In this document: in pieces, positions 1 to 14,000 of the stretch
Numbering within the stretch: the stretch's first letter is position 1
Layout: each line of letters starts with the position of its first letter
Source of the DNA: Camarhynchus parvulus
Lineage: Eukaryota; Chordata; Aves; Passeriformes; Thraupidae
NCBI RefSeq assembly: GCF_901933205.1
Contig: NC_044573.1
Span: 27,029,493-27,093,492 of the forward strand
Length of the DNA stretch: 64,000 bases
Direction of reading: 5' to 3'
Notes under the pieces: generated by a model
Database searches by the model: none
What the model was told of the DNA's origin: nothing
Seen by the model: only the letters and a program-made list of their open reading frames with translations
Position numbers and translations under genes: made by a program

Positions 1-3000
1 AAAATATAGGTATCAGCTTGCATAGATAAGCGAGTGTTTTCATGGAACAAAGCAAGAGAGGCAGCTGACCAGTAGAGTGCCAAGTGAAGCTGGAGCAATT
101 CATCTTCCTTGGAAGGCTGTAAAATATTTCCAATAGCACTTGTCTCTGTCACCACTGGGCAAGGCAAAGGGGAGATGGAAAAACATAGGCATCCCTCTGA
201 CATGAGATGAGGATGTGACAGAGGAGGAATGGTTGTAAAAGGTTCATGCAGAGTTGGCATTTGAAACCCCCAGCAACCAAGATAAAAAATGATGATAATG
301 AGCATTGTATGTGTGCATGTCTTAAAGACCACTGGAGTTGCTGGGAAGACTGGGAGGGTCTACATCAGCCCCAGAGTGTTTTAGGGGATTTTTCAGCCAA
401 ATATTCAGTGTAGAATAACCTGTTCTGTAAGGAGGGTCTCTCAAGTCTGGTTTTCCCCCTGAACTGGAGTGCCTGGAGGCCAGGGTCTGTACCTGCTGCA
501 GTGGATATCTCCACCTGCAGTGCCTGGCTGGCAGCTGGCAGAGCCCAGTGACAAATGAGACTGGTAGCTCCCCACTCACAGTGCCTGGTTCGGCTGCATC
601 TCCTGTTTCTGTGGTAACAGCACTTGGATCAGCAAAAACAAGGTAGAATGAACATTTTAAAGCTCACTGATTTTAATGCATTGCCTCGTTTTTTAAAAAG
701 CAGACCAGTTTCTATGGAAATGACTCTCTAGAGTCAGCAGCCCTCTTGTTAATTTTAAGTGTTGAATCTGTTTTTTTGGGGTGGTGGTGTTTGTGACCTT
801 GACTGCCATGTAAATCAGTATTGAATATGTAAAAACAACATATATAGGCATCATGCCATTTTAATACTTCATTAGATCTAACCTTTCTTTTTGTGAAAAT
901 GAAAGATGGCTAAGGGTCAGCAGCTGAGCACTGTGAGTCTCACCAGTTTCCTGTGGACTTCCAAGAGACCTCAAGTTTCAAGTGGCACTATCCAGAAAAT
1001 ATCTACTTCCTTCCCAAGTGTCTGGATGTACAGCTAAGATAAACATCAGTTAAGAGACCAGAGAAAATATTTCACCTGTTTTGCCCAGTTTTTGTTCTGT
1101 TTCAAGGAGGAGAGACTGCTGTCTGCCCAAAGAGGGGAGCTCTGTTTTAGGAGGCATTTCTTTAAAGTGTGTTTCTTTCAGTGACTGCTTGGATGTAGGT
1201 AGTTCTGGTCTGTCTTTTTCCCAGACCACCAACAGCCTCCTCTGCTGAACAGCAACATGCTGCTTTTCTGCCTACATCCTAGCTTAGATTGTTCTGGTGA
1301 TCAAGAATGGCTTGTAGGAAGAACTAAGTAATAACCCATAGGTGTATACCTACTTTCTTGAGGTTCTGGTGAACTGTAGCAAGTCTGTTTTCAATGGAAA
1401 CTCTTGCCAGTCAGTAAAGCTTTCTCCTTTCCATGCTATAAAAAGAGATGGAGTGGGTAGTTGTAATGGTTAATTAAGTGTAACTGTCAACTGATGTGAA
1501 ATTATAAGGCTTGAAAATTCCTCTTAAGGGTTCCTGTTTCATTTACTGTTTAAAATACCCAAGTTCATTCCACTGTTAGGAAGTATTTTTTACACTCAGT
1601 CTGTTTTCCTTTTTATACCTGTAATTGTGACATACCACCATTGTTTTTAAGGAGACACATAGCATTTTTGAAATAAATCCTACTATATAAGAGGCAGCCT
1701 AAACAATCCATATTGTGGCAATATTTTGGTAGTGCTGCAAGATGCTATTTCTGGTCTACTGCAGCATCTTTGCTTCCTAATCAGTGTGATGTGAAGATAC
1801 CTGTGTGCCATGCAAAACATGTGGTATATTTGTTAACAGAATGATAAATCAGGGAACTGTAACTTCTTCTAATTGTAGGCCCTACTTAGACTTGCAGTCC
1901 AGCTAAAATAAGATTATTTTCAAGTGCAGTACTTCTGGGAATTTTAAACTGGCAGTCTGCCTCTGATAAAGCCCTGACATTTCAGGGTGCCATCTGGGGT
2001 GACACCAGCTTCCATCTTTCTCAAATTTTATAGTTACTTAAATAAAAATACATCTTTCAAAAGAAGTTTTATGTTGACTGCTGCCAAATATCTTGCTTTT
2101 GTTGATCTAGAAATTTAGTTTGTATTTCATTGCATCTGGTCTGTTGCAGGTTGTTGTTTCTGTAAAGGCATAGAGTTCATATTATTTTTGTCCACTGTTT
2201 CTAATTATGCAGCAGTACTGTGTAGGCTAGTAATGGTGTTACAGCACTAAGGAGTCTTTTTGGACTCAAGTGAATAAATTAGGTACCAGGGAAGCATGAT
2301 TAATTTTCAAAGCCAGCCATTGCCTGTGACTCTGATGGTACAAGAGGGAAGAACTGAAATGAGATGTAACCATTGCAGGCCCCATGCTACAGAACAGAAT
2401 TACTTTAGATGACATTTCTTCCAGCAGTATGTGGCTGCCTCTCCAGCAGACACAGCTTTGCAGGAGTGACCACAACTCACTTTTTTGCTGCTCCATTTCA
2501 TGTATGTTGCAACAGAGTCAGAGAGCTTCTTGGATGGCCAGCCTCTGTTAGGGGTGTGGACCTACCTGCAGTTTGATCCTGAGTCATTTTCAACACGTAA
2601 AGCAAGTCTCATTTTGCATATTCTCCCATGAATAAGGTCAAGTGCCCCTACAATTTTCAAGTCCCACAGTAAAGGCATTCGTTGCAAGTGTTATTCTTTG
2701 CCTGATTCATACTAGCAAATTACGATCCCCTTCCCAAGTCTTAATCATAGAATAGTTTGAAGAGGACATGTAGAGATCACCCGGTTCAATCCCTGCTCAA
2801 AGCAGGATCATCTGGAAAAGGTTGCTCCAAGTCTTCTCCAGTTGTTTGATTTGCAGGTTTTCTTCTAATTAACTTTTCCCCAAACTTGTATTTTCTTTAT
2901 GAGTACTTGTGCAGCTCTGAGACAGAGAAATAGAAAGAAATAGAAGGGATTTTTAGTCCTGAGTGCAAGAAGTCTTGACAGCAGCTTTGTTTTAGCAAGT

Positions 3001-4588
3001 CAAATTTATATACCTCTGGTATATCTACTGAAGAACTTTGTGGACAAGCAGATCTGGGCCCACCACCACTGTCTGGTCCTGGCTTCCAAGTTTTGTCTTT
3101 TCATTGCTAGAATTTTTACGTTGTATGAAAATGTGTTCTAGTAAACTGCTGAGGTAACATGGGTGATTAGGTCAACGTGTTTACCTTTGCAGCAGGCTTT
3201 AATAACACATATAGCTAAAGTAGCTCCACTGACAAGCAGTAATTCATTAAAGCTGAGCAGTCAGTCATGTATCCCAGTCTGAATCCAAGCCAGGACATTG
3301 AGCAGTTTTGATGCTGTGGGCCAGATGGCAGTTTGGGGTTATGTCTGGAGCAGTCACACTGATCTCCAGGCTTGCATGGAGTCACCAGTAATACAGTAGT
3401 TAAGTACCATGGCTCATGTGTACACAGCAAGAGAGAAATGTCACTTGGACGTTTGGATGAAGTTGTCCTATGAACAGAATATACGCTGCTCCCAGAAGGA
3501 TACCTGGACTTTAGGTAATCAACAACCTCTGTAGCAGCTGCAGGCGGTGTCATTGTTGCTTTCCTTAGTTATGTGCTACTTGTTTTTGTGAGAGGTCTGT
3601 GGAGGCGGTGGGAATTTGACACTGGTGGTATGTCAGGGTAGAAGAATGTCTGTAAAGCTTTGCTAGGTGGGAAATTTTCATAGTAGAAAAGAAGGAACTA
3701 CATTCTCCATTCGTTAAGAGAAGGAGCAGGAAAGTATACACGAGGAAAAGAAATGTATACACTTTTATGCTTTGTTTTCTGCAGCTTTCCAGAGCCACAG
3801 AAATGCAGTAATTTATGTAGCAGTAATTTCAGACACTGGAGAATCTTAAAGAAAATCCTCTACATAAAACTTACCAGTAAACAAACGAAAGAAAATCTGC
3901 TAAGAAGTTCCCTTTTGAACAGATAGCCTAAAATAGTGTACTGGATCACAAAGAGTGTGTGATAGACTTGCATTCATTATAGATGTTAAGTTTTCTGCCA
4001 AGTGAGACTTGGTTCTAATAACATGCTGCTGCTGTGACTGTCAGGACTGCTCTTTACATCACTGCTTGCAAATACATTTCTTTTTCTGACAGCATTTTAA
4101 ATCTTGACTCTTTTACCCTTGAACATTGAAACTTAATTTTTATGTTATTGATCCAAATCATGAAAGGCTTTGTAGAGCCATTATGAGAGACAAAATGCAG
4201 CAGAGAAGTGCAATGCTCACCCCCAGGTGAAGAGCCAGCCGTTCATCCTAGAAAATGGAGCTGAGAGTTGGGCATCTGTGGTGGATATATTTACATCATA
4301 GAATCACCATGCCAGAGGATGAGGGCGTTGATGGGATCAGGTCTGCTGCTCTTGTTTATAAGCAGTGATTTAGTAATGCTGCAGACTTCTTTCTCTAGAA
4401 TGTGTGGGTTTTTTTCAAGCAGTGCAGTCTGTTAATTTTGGCAGCCTGTTGTGATAGTAGAAGGTGCCTAAGCAGAACTTCTTCAGAATTTCTTTTGTAT
4501 TTACTGTATTTGTTCTTATTTTTGAGGTATAATGTAGGACTGAAAGAGTGATGTGTTCTCTTGTTATTTCTACCCCATCTCCTTCTAG
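1..4588 (+). other. TTC7A: TTC7A intron (3' part), upstream of first exon
   Basis: This is non-coding intron sequence. No stretch resembling the preceding TTC7A exon was found. It contains a short CR1 tail remnant at about 2745-2861 and otherwise unique AT-rich DNA. The short open frames here (up to 112 codons on the minus strand at 3215-3553) show no recognisable protein family. Confidence 0.85.
2745..2861 (-). mobile_element. CR1 LINE remnant (3' end)
   Basis: The + strand begins AATCATAGAATAGTTTGAAG and continues through TAGAGATCACCCGGTTCAAT. This is a diverged version of the reverse complement of the bird CR1 3' end (CATAGAATGGTTTGGGTTGGAA... GAGATCAT..GTCCAA). Only the last hundred or so bases of the element remain. 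Several substitutions suggest an old, inactive copy. Confidence 0.7.
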
Positions 4589-4749
4589 ATTTCAGATGCT
4601 ATAGACCATCTTCAAGAAGCCCTGCAACTGTGCAAAGATGACATGAATTCACTTCATCTACTGGCCCTCCTCTTTTCAGCTCAGAAGCACTATCAGCATG
4701 CACTGGATGTTATCAACATGGCTGTTGTTGAATACCCAGAAAGCTTTAG
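4589..4749 (+). CDS. TTC7A: TTC7A coding exon (TPR helices, first exon in window)
   Basis: This exon is 161 bp, enters in phase 0 and leaves two bases of a split serine codon. The acceptor is a pyrimidine-rich run ending in CTTCTAG; the donor is AG|GTAAGA. It encodes 53 complete residues starting [12 protein letters not shown] and ending VVEYPESF. The pattern is TPR-like: a helix pair with small residues at the packing positions ([17 protein letters not shown]) and the acidic/proline turn EYPESF typical of the end of a TPR unit. The [11 protein letters not shown] core is strongly conserved in TTC7 proteins as I remember them. In the protein this part belongs to the C-terminal TPR superhelix that binds FAM126 and PI4KA. 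The preceding exon is not found in bases 1-4588, so the reading frame enters from outside the window. Confidence 0.95.
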
Positions 4750-6094
4750 GTAAGAGCTGTTGCCTGGTGCCAAGCATCCAGTCAGGAATGAACTGCTCAC
4801 TAGCTGTTGTTCTCAGTTACACACAAGGAGCCTGTTAAATCACGTGTGTTACAGATGTGTCACTCCCCTCCTGGGGAGGGTATTCTTTTCCTTTCTGTCT
4901 TCACAGTCTTTCTATAATCATTACACTTGCTTTCTTTTCCAGTATTTGTCTTTCTGTATTGTGCTGATGGTGTTGTTCTCCGTAGTTTTTTGTATTTCAC
5001 TTTGGATGTGGAGAAATGAGTGTGAGACAACTATGACAGTGTCTGTATCACAAGTAATTTTATATTTGGTCATTCCCTGGTTAAAAACAAATTTCTCTTG
5101 CAATGACCATTGTTTTGATGATCATCTATGACACAATTTGCTGCAATATGACATCTGGGGAAAAAGATCCGTTGAAAATCACAAGCTGTGATAATGTATA
5201 GCTGAGAGGAAGGACAATTTGCCTGCCTAGGAGTAGGTTTGAATCAGCACAGACTTCCTGGAGCCAAAGACTTCCACTGTTCTCTGTTTGACTCAGACCC
5301 TCATCCATCTGAGGGAGGTAAATTGAATTCCATGCAATTTACTGTCATGACCTTTCAAAACAATGAATTTGTCTGTTCTGTGCAAAAATTAAAGCTACTC
5401 TAGTATTATCTGGTGATTTCATACTAGCTGAGTTTCTCAGCCAAACTGCAGAAAATCCTATTGCATTGCTGGAAAACCAACTTTCATTTGGAATTGCCTG
5501 TGCTTAAATAGTGTTCTAAACCTGTGCATCATTGCCTTTAGATAGCCTACATTCTCAGTAGCAAGAAGGGAACAGCCTCCACAGGTTTAGTCCAGAAGCT
5601 GGTGGAATATTTTCTAAACAGAGCAAAGGCAGGTCATAGGAAGATTGACGCTTTGTAAATGTGAGTTTGAATGCTTTAGGATCTTTCAGTGCTGTATCAC
5701 CATATAATGTTTTTATTGCAAACTACATGTTGCCATTTAAAATAGCTTTGCTGCCTGTGTTTTTGAGGTTAGTTACTTTGTATATGTGAGGAGCTAAGAC
5801 TGTGCTTCTTTGTGAATGAAGTGGAAACTAGTAATGGAAACACTCTTAAAATGAAGCCAGCTCTGCTCTTTAGATTGTGATCATAGGTATGACTGAAGCC
5901 GGAAGTAGCCCAATGGCTGCTGAATTGTGTTTTAGAGTTTTAAAGTAATAAACAAAGTAAAAACCCTCATACAGTCAAAGGTCACATTGTACCATTGGAG
6001 ATCAGATGTTTGTTGAAGACTACAAAAACATCTAAAGATACATAAGATCGAGGAAGAGGTTGTTTATGTCAGGAGAAGAGTGTTTGCCTTGTCC

Positions 6095-6200
6095 AATTGA
6101 CCAACTGATCCATCATGTCCTGAATCTTTCCCCCAGCAGTTACTGATTATTTATGTTTCAGGGGAGGACAAAACATAGCAAGCATTGTATGCAAAGTAGT
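6095..6200 (-). mobile_element. Ancient CR1 LINE 3' fragment (probable)
   Basis: The + strand contains GACCAACTGATCCATCATGT, then CCCCCAGCAGTTACTGAT and ATGTTTCAGGGGAGGACAAA. This follows the reverse-complement 3' end of old amniote CR1 elements (ACCAATGATCCATCTAGTCC... AGCAGTGGCCAATACCAGATG.TTCAGAGGAAG). It is short and diverged, so the assignment is tentative. Confidence 0.5.
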
Positions 6201-9200
6201 TGGGTGGGTTCCTTTTTGCTGTCTGGTAATCTGATTTCCCCAAAGCTGATAAGGCTGTTATCTCTTATGTTTCTGTGGGTGCGAATTTTGATGTGCACAA
6301 AGACCTTTGCCAAGGAGTAGCAGAATTGAAGAATTGGTTGGTTTTGATAGAAACAATTAGTATTGGTAGTGAAGGCCCAGGTTCATGCTTGCCCCTAGAC
6401 ACAGCCTTGCTAAGTCTGTGCCCTTGGAAGGGCCCCTCTTTGCTCCTTGCAGGCACAGGGCTGTGTAACAAGGCGGACAGCGAGACTCATTCCCAGGTGT
6501 GCATGGATGAAGGAGTAGGGGCTGGCTACTTGCCTCTGCTGTGTGACTGCCCTGTCTCCATGTGCGTCTTTCTCTTAATCAGCCAGCAAATAACTCATGA
6601 GTGAGGGAATGGAGAAAGAATGTCAGAGTTGCAAGGCAAGAAAAAAAAAAGCTTAAAAAATAGAATTAAAGCAAGTGTTTCTGAAAAAAAGGAATGAGAA
6701 TCCAATAAGGAGGGGGAAAGCAAAAATAACAGAGTACATCTATAATTTGTACCAAATTTGAAACCATTTTAGGGTTTATAGTGCAGTTTATGCTAGAAGG
6801 GCTTTACTGCTTTGTGAAACCTCTTTGAAGGGCCAAAGACCTGATGCTATTGTGTGTCTCCAGTTGCTACTGCCTTATAGAAAAATGCTAATTTTGCTAC
6901 TGTATGGAATGACTACAAGATGTTTCATGTAAATAGTGTAGGCAAGTTCAACTGCATGATTTTAAAGCTGTATTTAAAAGTGGTTGATTACTTTTCCCAA
7001 TTCACATTTATATGAACCAGGCAACTGTGTAATGTGGTGCCTGGGGGCTCCCTTCCTAATGACATCTCTTTTTGGAAGCACAGTTTGATGGCGTGTATCA
7101 AGAAAAGATGATGAAAGCTACATTAAAGGACCTTAGGGCTCTGTAGATGGCAGAAAAAAACCCCAGGAGCATTACCTAGATGTATATCCTAAATAAAAGA
7201 AAGCATAGGATGTAAAAAATTAAGGACTTAGCTGACCCAAACTACTGCCATCTCCTACTGTTTCCCTAGTCTCTGTATGTAATTAAAATGAGTTAGTTGC
7301 TGCTTTTTTTGTTTTATATTAAATCCTTTTATTACAAATTTTAAAGAAGAAATTTTTTAGGGTAGTTCATGTGGTTGGCTGTTGGCTGAAGCAGTTGGAA
7401 AAAATATACTGCATTGCTCAGCTAACACACAACATCCTTTGGCATGAACTTCATGACACTGACCCAAATATGCCTGAAAGTGCCCCTTGTTCATGTGTTT
7501 AAACATTTACTGTACATTTCAGAAGTTGATGTGGTACTCAGGGAGTAGGGATGTGAAATGTAGGCACTCAATACAGTGAAAGATGCAGTGGTTTGGACTG
7601 AGCTATTGAAGAGCTGGATATCCAAAAGGCACAAAATGAACCTAGGAAGATGACTTCTGGAAAGGTGGCATCTGGTAATAAATCTATTACATTCCAGTCA
7701 CTGAATCACTGACTGAATTTGAACACTTGAATGTACTGTCAAGCAATGACAGAGGAAGACTTCATAAAAGAAGAATGAGAGCCAACTATGCTGAACATAT
7801 TGCAAGCTGGGCTGAGCCAGAAGAAATACACTGTCTTGCCATGGCTGTAAAAGATAGAAATAGCAACCTTTACATGGAAGGTATCATCTGAAAAGTTACT
7901 GACACCTGTCTATGGGATGAGGCTGCCCAGGATAAAACTTAGTGATTTTACATCCTGTCAGTGATGGCGTGCTTTTAAAAGAATGAATGAATGCTGTACC
8001 AACAGTTGGCTTTGGTATATATTTTCAAAAGGACTATCTTCAGCGCATTTGGGTAAGAAGACTCCTGTTAGCATCAGGTGTCTCCCCTCCAGGTCAGTAA
8101 TGCTAATCATAAGCCTTTCTGAAGATGGGTTCCTGTAATTTTTTTCCAGCTCAAAGGCCAGCCTTTGGGCAGTGTTCTACCTGAGTCTGGCAGTGATTAC
8201 CTTCACAGGCTTGTCTTGGGGAAGAAATAATGTTAGTGAACACTCCTTTGCCCTCCAGATGATCTTCTTAAAGTAGTTAATTGTTTATTTAGAAAGAATT
8301 TTGCTTTTTAAAGTCTGTATCCATCTCACAATGTTCCATGGAGAAGTCCCATGGGTCTAGCAGCCTGCAGAATCCACCACAGAGCTTAACATGCTCCTTT
8401 ATTTTCAGCTAGTAATATTTCCTCCTTCCAGTTTTGCTTGTATAAAAGTGGTTTTGCCTTTCTAATTCAGCCCCTCTTCCAGACTACTGTTTTGCTCTCT
8501 GGTCATCTTTTAACTTTAATTGGTTAGCTTCCAGCAGTGGAAAAAAATGAATGTCTATACCAAGTATAAAGTTGGAAATAGCATATCCATTTTATGGATA
8601 CTCTATTGCTCCCAGACTGCTTATCCAAACCTATTCTGTTGTTCACTGGGTAGTTTCATGTCTCCTGGATGTCTCCCCATTATGTTAGAACAATGCAGTC
8701 CTCTGGCATAACATGTCACATCATCTAATTGCTGCCCAATCTGATGGTGAATATTTTGTTAAATGACCGGGTCTCTGTGGCAGTTCTGCATGTTGCACTG
8801 GGGTTGTAACTCTCTTAAATGAACAGATGTTAATATTCCTTCTCTTTCTAGACTGTAAGACACTGTTCTGTTGCCTCTCAGAGTTTGTAAACTAGTTACA
8901 AAGAGAAATAACAAAACTTCTGGGAAGCACTGCTGTTCTACACATAAAGACTCAAAAAGAAACATGTGGGTTGGTATTCTGGGGCAGTGTAGGTGTCAAA
9001 TGCAGGTGCTTTTCTTCTACAAAAAGCTGGCACAAGAGTAATTACTGTTAATGGAGTGAAAAAGGCTCAGAATGCCAATAAATATTAAATGTATATCTTG
9101 GAAAGTGTTTATAAAAAAGGAAGTAAATTCTGCTTGGGGAATTGCGCATGTTGTCTTGGTGTTGGTGTTGCTTTAGCAGAAATGGTTTATTTGTTACAGC

Positions 9201-10983
9201 CAGCCCTCAAAATATAAAGTTCTCTTCTAGATTAGAAGTGGTGTACTGACAGAAAATGTCCTTGATTTCATCACTGCTACATTAATTTCATTAAGGCCAT
9301 GTGAAGTAATCGTCTGGCAAGATTTATTTGTCATAGTCTGGTGCAGACTTACTGTGGGGAGAGCTATTCTGTGGAATATAAGCAATGCCATTTACCAGGT
9401 GCTTCCATTTGCCTCAAAAAAACCCCTCCAACCCTGATGTAAAATCAGGATCTCAAAATGCAGGATTCAACTAATTTCTAGTTTGAATTCTCTTTACATT
9501 GCTTGTCAAGCTCTTTCTTGTGTGTTGAAAATAAACAACTCATGCCTTCTTTGAGCCATATCTTTTTGGGCAGTGGTAGAGTCCAGCAGTGCTGTTGACA
9601 GCAGTAAAGTAGATCTGTTTTCAAAATGTGTTAGGCTTCTGTGATCCACTAAGGCAAGGGAGATGTGGAGATGGTAGGGTTGAGCTGGGGTTTTTACTCT
9701 AGTAACCATGAATGTTTGCTTCTGTTGGCATGTCACAATTCTCTGTTTTTTGTAGAATTAAGCTTAAAAAACATTACTGATATATTGCAATAATTGGGAC
9801 TATACTCTGTAGTACTAGTAATGATATTGAGTATTTGTATGGCAAATATATGAAGGAAGAGCTTTAAGGTAGTCTCCTTGCCTCTATTAAAGATAACACA
9901 GATACCTAGAGCTAAAAAAAATTAGAAAGTTCTAGGGTGTTTTTTTTTCTAGTTTGGATTTATTTTCTCATTTCTGGCACTGCCCCCCTCACCCCTCATG
10001 ATGAAGAAACAAAATGAAATTTTGAGTTACAGTATCCAAGATTGGATTCCTCTTTTGGCAGATTCAAATTGACATATGCATGCTTCTCTAAGGATCATAG
10101 TCTGATCTAAGACAAAAATTCAGCAGGTGAGCATGATAGCCTTTTATTCACCAACTTGATGTGGTGGAAAGAAATATCCCCCTAGATAATGTCTGTGCCA
10201 GGAATGTATTTGTGTTAGTGTACATATCAATCCATCTTAAAATTACGGGTCTGGATTCAAAGGTAACTGGAGAGAATTCCATTCCCCTCATAGTGTAGGG
10301 TTCAGGATATGAATAAAAGGAGTTAAATGGAGCTTAGAGAGGGAACCTACTGCAGACTAATTTTCTTAGAATGGTATGAAAGGAAGGAACAGATAAACAG
10401 TTTTCCAGCCTTTACAGTAATGGTTAAAATCTTTCCTCTGGATGAAAAGTCAATTTTATTTCATAATAACTTTTTCTCTAGTATCTGAGTAAATGGCTAC
10501 TGCCTCCATGCATTTAAGGTCTTTGTAGTGAGCAGCAGTGCTTCTAGATGTTTGTTTTGGCATTGCAGAGCTAATACTAGTTATGCAAATGCAGACATAA
10601 GGAATTTAAGAATAGATTAAAAAATGCAGGACTAGCATGGCTCATTTGAGCTAGAAGCCACAGGGTTCTGTTCTTCAGAGCTCTGTATATCTGCCTTACC
10701 AGTGAGTTAGTCCCCCCAACACACACTTTGCTGCCTACTTTTGAACAGCAGAACAGTATGTTCTGCTTTATATTCAGAGGAAGTGTTTAGGAGCCCTGAC
10801 TGTCTACCCTGGATACCAGAGTATATTGAAAAATACCGTGTGTGTATTATCGGGGCAGCAGAGTCATTGCCAGTAGGAACTTTTAGAAATGGAGTTTAGC
10901 CATAGTTATGTGCATGTCGAGGTTATCCAAGGTGAGAAGGGACTTAGTGATTGAGATCCCTGTGTTTCTGCCGGGTGATTTTG

Positions 10984-11001
10984 TGACCTCCAAAGGGGTC
11001 A
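10984..11001. promoter_or_regulatory. Everted nuclear-receptor-like repeat (ER6 pattern)
   Basis: TGACCT, six bases, then GGGTCA form a TGACCT-N6-GGGTCA arrangement. This is the ER6 spacing known for PXR/CAR/VDR-RXR type response elements. It sits alone in intron sequence; a match of this length can arise by chance and there is no functional evidence here. Confidence 0.2.
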
Positions 11002-14000
11002 TGGAGATCCCAAGGAGAACCTAAGGCATGCTTGCTGGCTGGAAATAAAACAGAGAACCAAGGAAGAGAAGTGGTGTTGGTGTGGGAAGCCCAGCTCTAA
11101 ACTTTCCCTTCCTGCTGTGGGGCTACACATGTATTCAGTGAGGCTGAATGGGGTGCAAGCTTTTGTTAGCAAATTCAGGCAGCAGTTCTGCCAGTAAACA
11201 GGATTTTGGAGCCTTCCTGAGCTCCTTCAAGGCACTGTCAATAAACAAAATACCCAGCTTGTCTTGTTTTTTCATTGCTTCACATCTGGTGAAGGTGAAG
11301 GCTAGGAAAAGTTTGCTGTCAAACATACAGATACAATAATCTGAAATTGTTTCCTGAGGCTCTCAGAAACTGATTACCAGGGAAGTATGGGAAAATATTT
11401 TCTGAATTTTCTGAAACTTTTAAAAAAGCTCAAATGCAAGGATGATCAAGAGTGGGTTTTTTTGTTGTTGTTGTTGGGAATTGGTTTTTGAGAATAAAAA
11501 TTAGAATTCACTGAGAATTACTGTTGATAATCATTACTGAAAACTGAAGAACAGATCCTGAAATACGAAGAGGCATGGACATTATGCTTAGCAAATTGTT
11601 TTTCAGTGCAGGAAATGACTTTCCAAGAAGTCTGCAGTGTGGTCAAGCTATGTTGTCTTGAGATGAGTAGAGTATAATGCTCTGATCACTCAGTGAAAGG
11701 GGGGGCTTTTTTATTTCCAGCTGGAAATTTCAGACTTGAGTGACTTCTGCTCTAATGTCCTAGGAGTATTTATTTATCTAATGAGAAGAGCACAAAATGT
11801 TTTGATTTGTATTTTCTTCAAAAAGAAGAGGGAGGTGGATTTATTCAGATGTTCTGAAGAACTCACCAGGGAACACAAACTAAGTATGGTAATTTTTCAG
11901 CCACAGATGTGGTTTTTACCTTCTGAAAACAGGGAAAGCTCTTGCTCTTCACTGTCTTAGAAGTATTTGCAGTAATTGGCAATAATTGCATCTTAGATGG
12001 TAAGTCAGCTTCTGTTTCCATTGTCATTAATTTCTGCAGAACCAAATATGTAAGCAGGCACAGTCATACCATTTTATATTAGTCACTACTGGTGTTACTT
12101 AATATTTTAGTCTCTGTTTGTAAAGGAAAGATAGTGAAGAATGCAGGTCTTATCATGGAGAGAAAGATTATAACCTAGAAGTCCTGTGTTACCAACATGT
12201 AGGATATCATGACATATTTCCTATTATGCTAACATTTTTACAACAGGAAAGAGATAATATGAATAATTTACTTTACCTTATTCACTTTTACCTTGAATTG
12301 AAGCTTTCTGCTATGTATGTAGTTTGGCATTAAATTTGTTATAAGGCTGTATTTTAGGAGGAAGAGGAGATATCAGGATGGAGTGCTAAATGGCCTAATC
12401 AAGCAGCACAGTCATTAGCAGAGTTTTTTCCTACATATACCAACAGAAAATTCAACCCAGAATGATGCAAATATGACATAGAATTGTGTTTTTGAGCACT
12501 GTGGCTGGACATGCGAACTGTTAGAAATTAAGGCAGTGAACTCTATTCCTTATGTCCCTATCCAGCTGATGCTGGAGAAGTGCGGGAGGTTGATATCTAG
12601 CACCTCAAGTCAAGTTCATACCAGTAAGCAGTTGAATTGAAATTCATAGTGGGTAAATTCCTGGACATTTTTAATGCTATTTTTTTCTTTTATTTTTTCC
12701 TTCTGCAGTCTGGCCATTTGTATCTGCCATCTGGGTGCTTATGATGACTTGAGATTTTCCTGTAGTTTTTCTTGTATTTTCTCAGGACAAGGTGAATGTC
12801 TTTCCATTGATGGTAGGGTATGTAGTGCAGTGGGGTCTGAACCCAGCTGGGAATATACATGTCTCTGCAGTGTGTGTAATGAACAGGAGAGATGACCAGT
12901 TGGCAAGGAGCTGTGGTGCTGAGTGAAAGAGGAAGCCCTGCCTCTTGCCCCATGAGTTTCATCAGTCAGCCACTTTGTATGATCTTCAAAGTGTAGGCAC
13001 TTTCTGTGTTGGGAAGAAAAAGGGAAAACTCTTCCTCTTGGCATTTCAGTCATGTTTAAGTGTGCAGTAGTGCACGGTAGGAATGACATAACCCAGCATG
13101 ATCCAAAGGGATACAACAATACAGCTGTGAGGAGCAGCTTTAGGTCTCCTCCAGCCCTGCATGGACCACTGCAGCAGAAGTGCTTTGAGAGGCCAGTGTG
13201 ATGCAGCATTGCAGAATGGCACTTGAGGAGAAGAATATAGAACATCTCCCTCCCCCAGGTGCCAGGGGCTCCACCAGGATTGGGACTCCCTGCCAGACAA
13301 AGATGAAGATATGACAGATGGGCGCTGAGTAGCCTGGGTCTTGGAGCTTTTGCAAGGCAGGTGTTAAGAATGAGTACTTGAGGCAGCTTAAAAAAGCAGC
13401 AGCAAGGACATCAGTAAAACTCAGTTTTCTCAGATGCAGTCTGATTTTAGTCAGATTTCATAGTGCAGCCTCGAAAAGAGGTGGGGAGGCTCCACCACAG
13501 CAGGCAAAGCATTGGTGGTAAATAGCACTGCATAGCAGCCAAGGACTCTGAGAGCAGGAGTGTCAGGGATTTTCCTGGCCTGCACAAAGCAATCTTCAAG
13601 GCTTAGATGCCCCATGTACTGTGTTAAAGTAAAGCTAGCAGTAATGTGTGCCTCAGGAAGCTGCTGGTAGGTGGCATGGGGCCAGTGTTCATTTAGGGTA
13701 GATCATGTTGCTGCCATCCAGCTGTGCTGATCTCACCCCTGGAGGATTTTTAATCTATGTGGGATTGCTTTAATCTGTGCTCTTCCTACATCTCCAGAAA
13801 GAATGGCTCCTGAGAGGGGGAGCACTGAGATTTTGGCTGCCTTTGAGCCACCACTATAGTGCTGTTCTGTAGTAGGATTTGTTGAAAGCTGTGCACAATA
13901 ATATTGGGAGTTTATTGTTTGGAAGGATTTGTGGTTTGTTTGATTTTCTTTGCATCCAGATTGCTTATATGAATTAGTGTTACTTCATTTACGTTTATAT

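Noticed and set aside
4295..4330. CATCATAGAATCACCATGCC, reminiscent of a CR1 tail
   Set aside because: Only a dozen bases agree and the following sequence does not continue as CR1.
12690..13355. Cluster of overlapping minus-strand open frames (up to 168 codons)
   Set aside because: Several frames are open together, which indicates local composition and not a coding frame.
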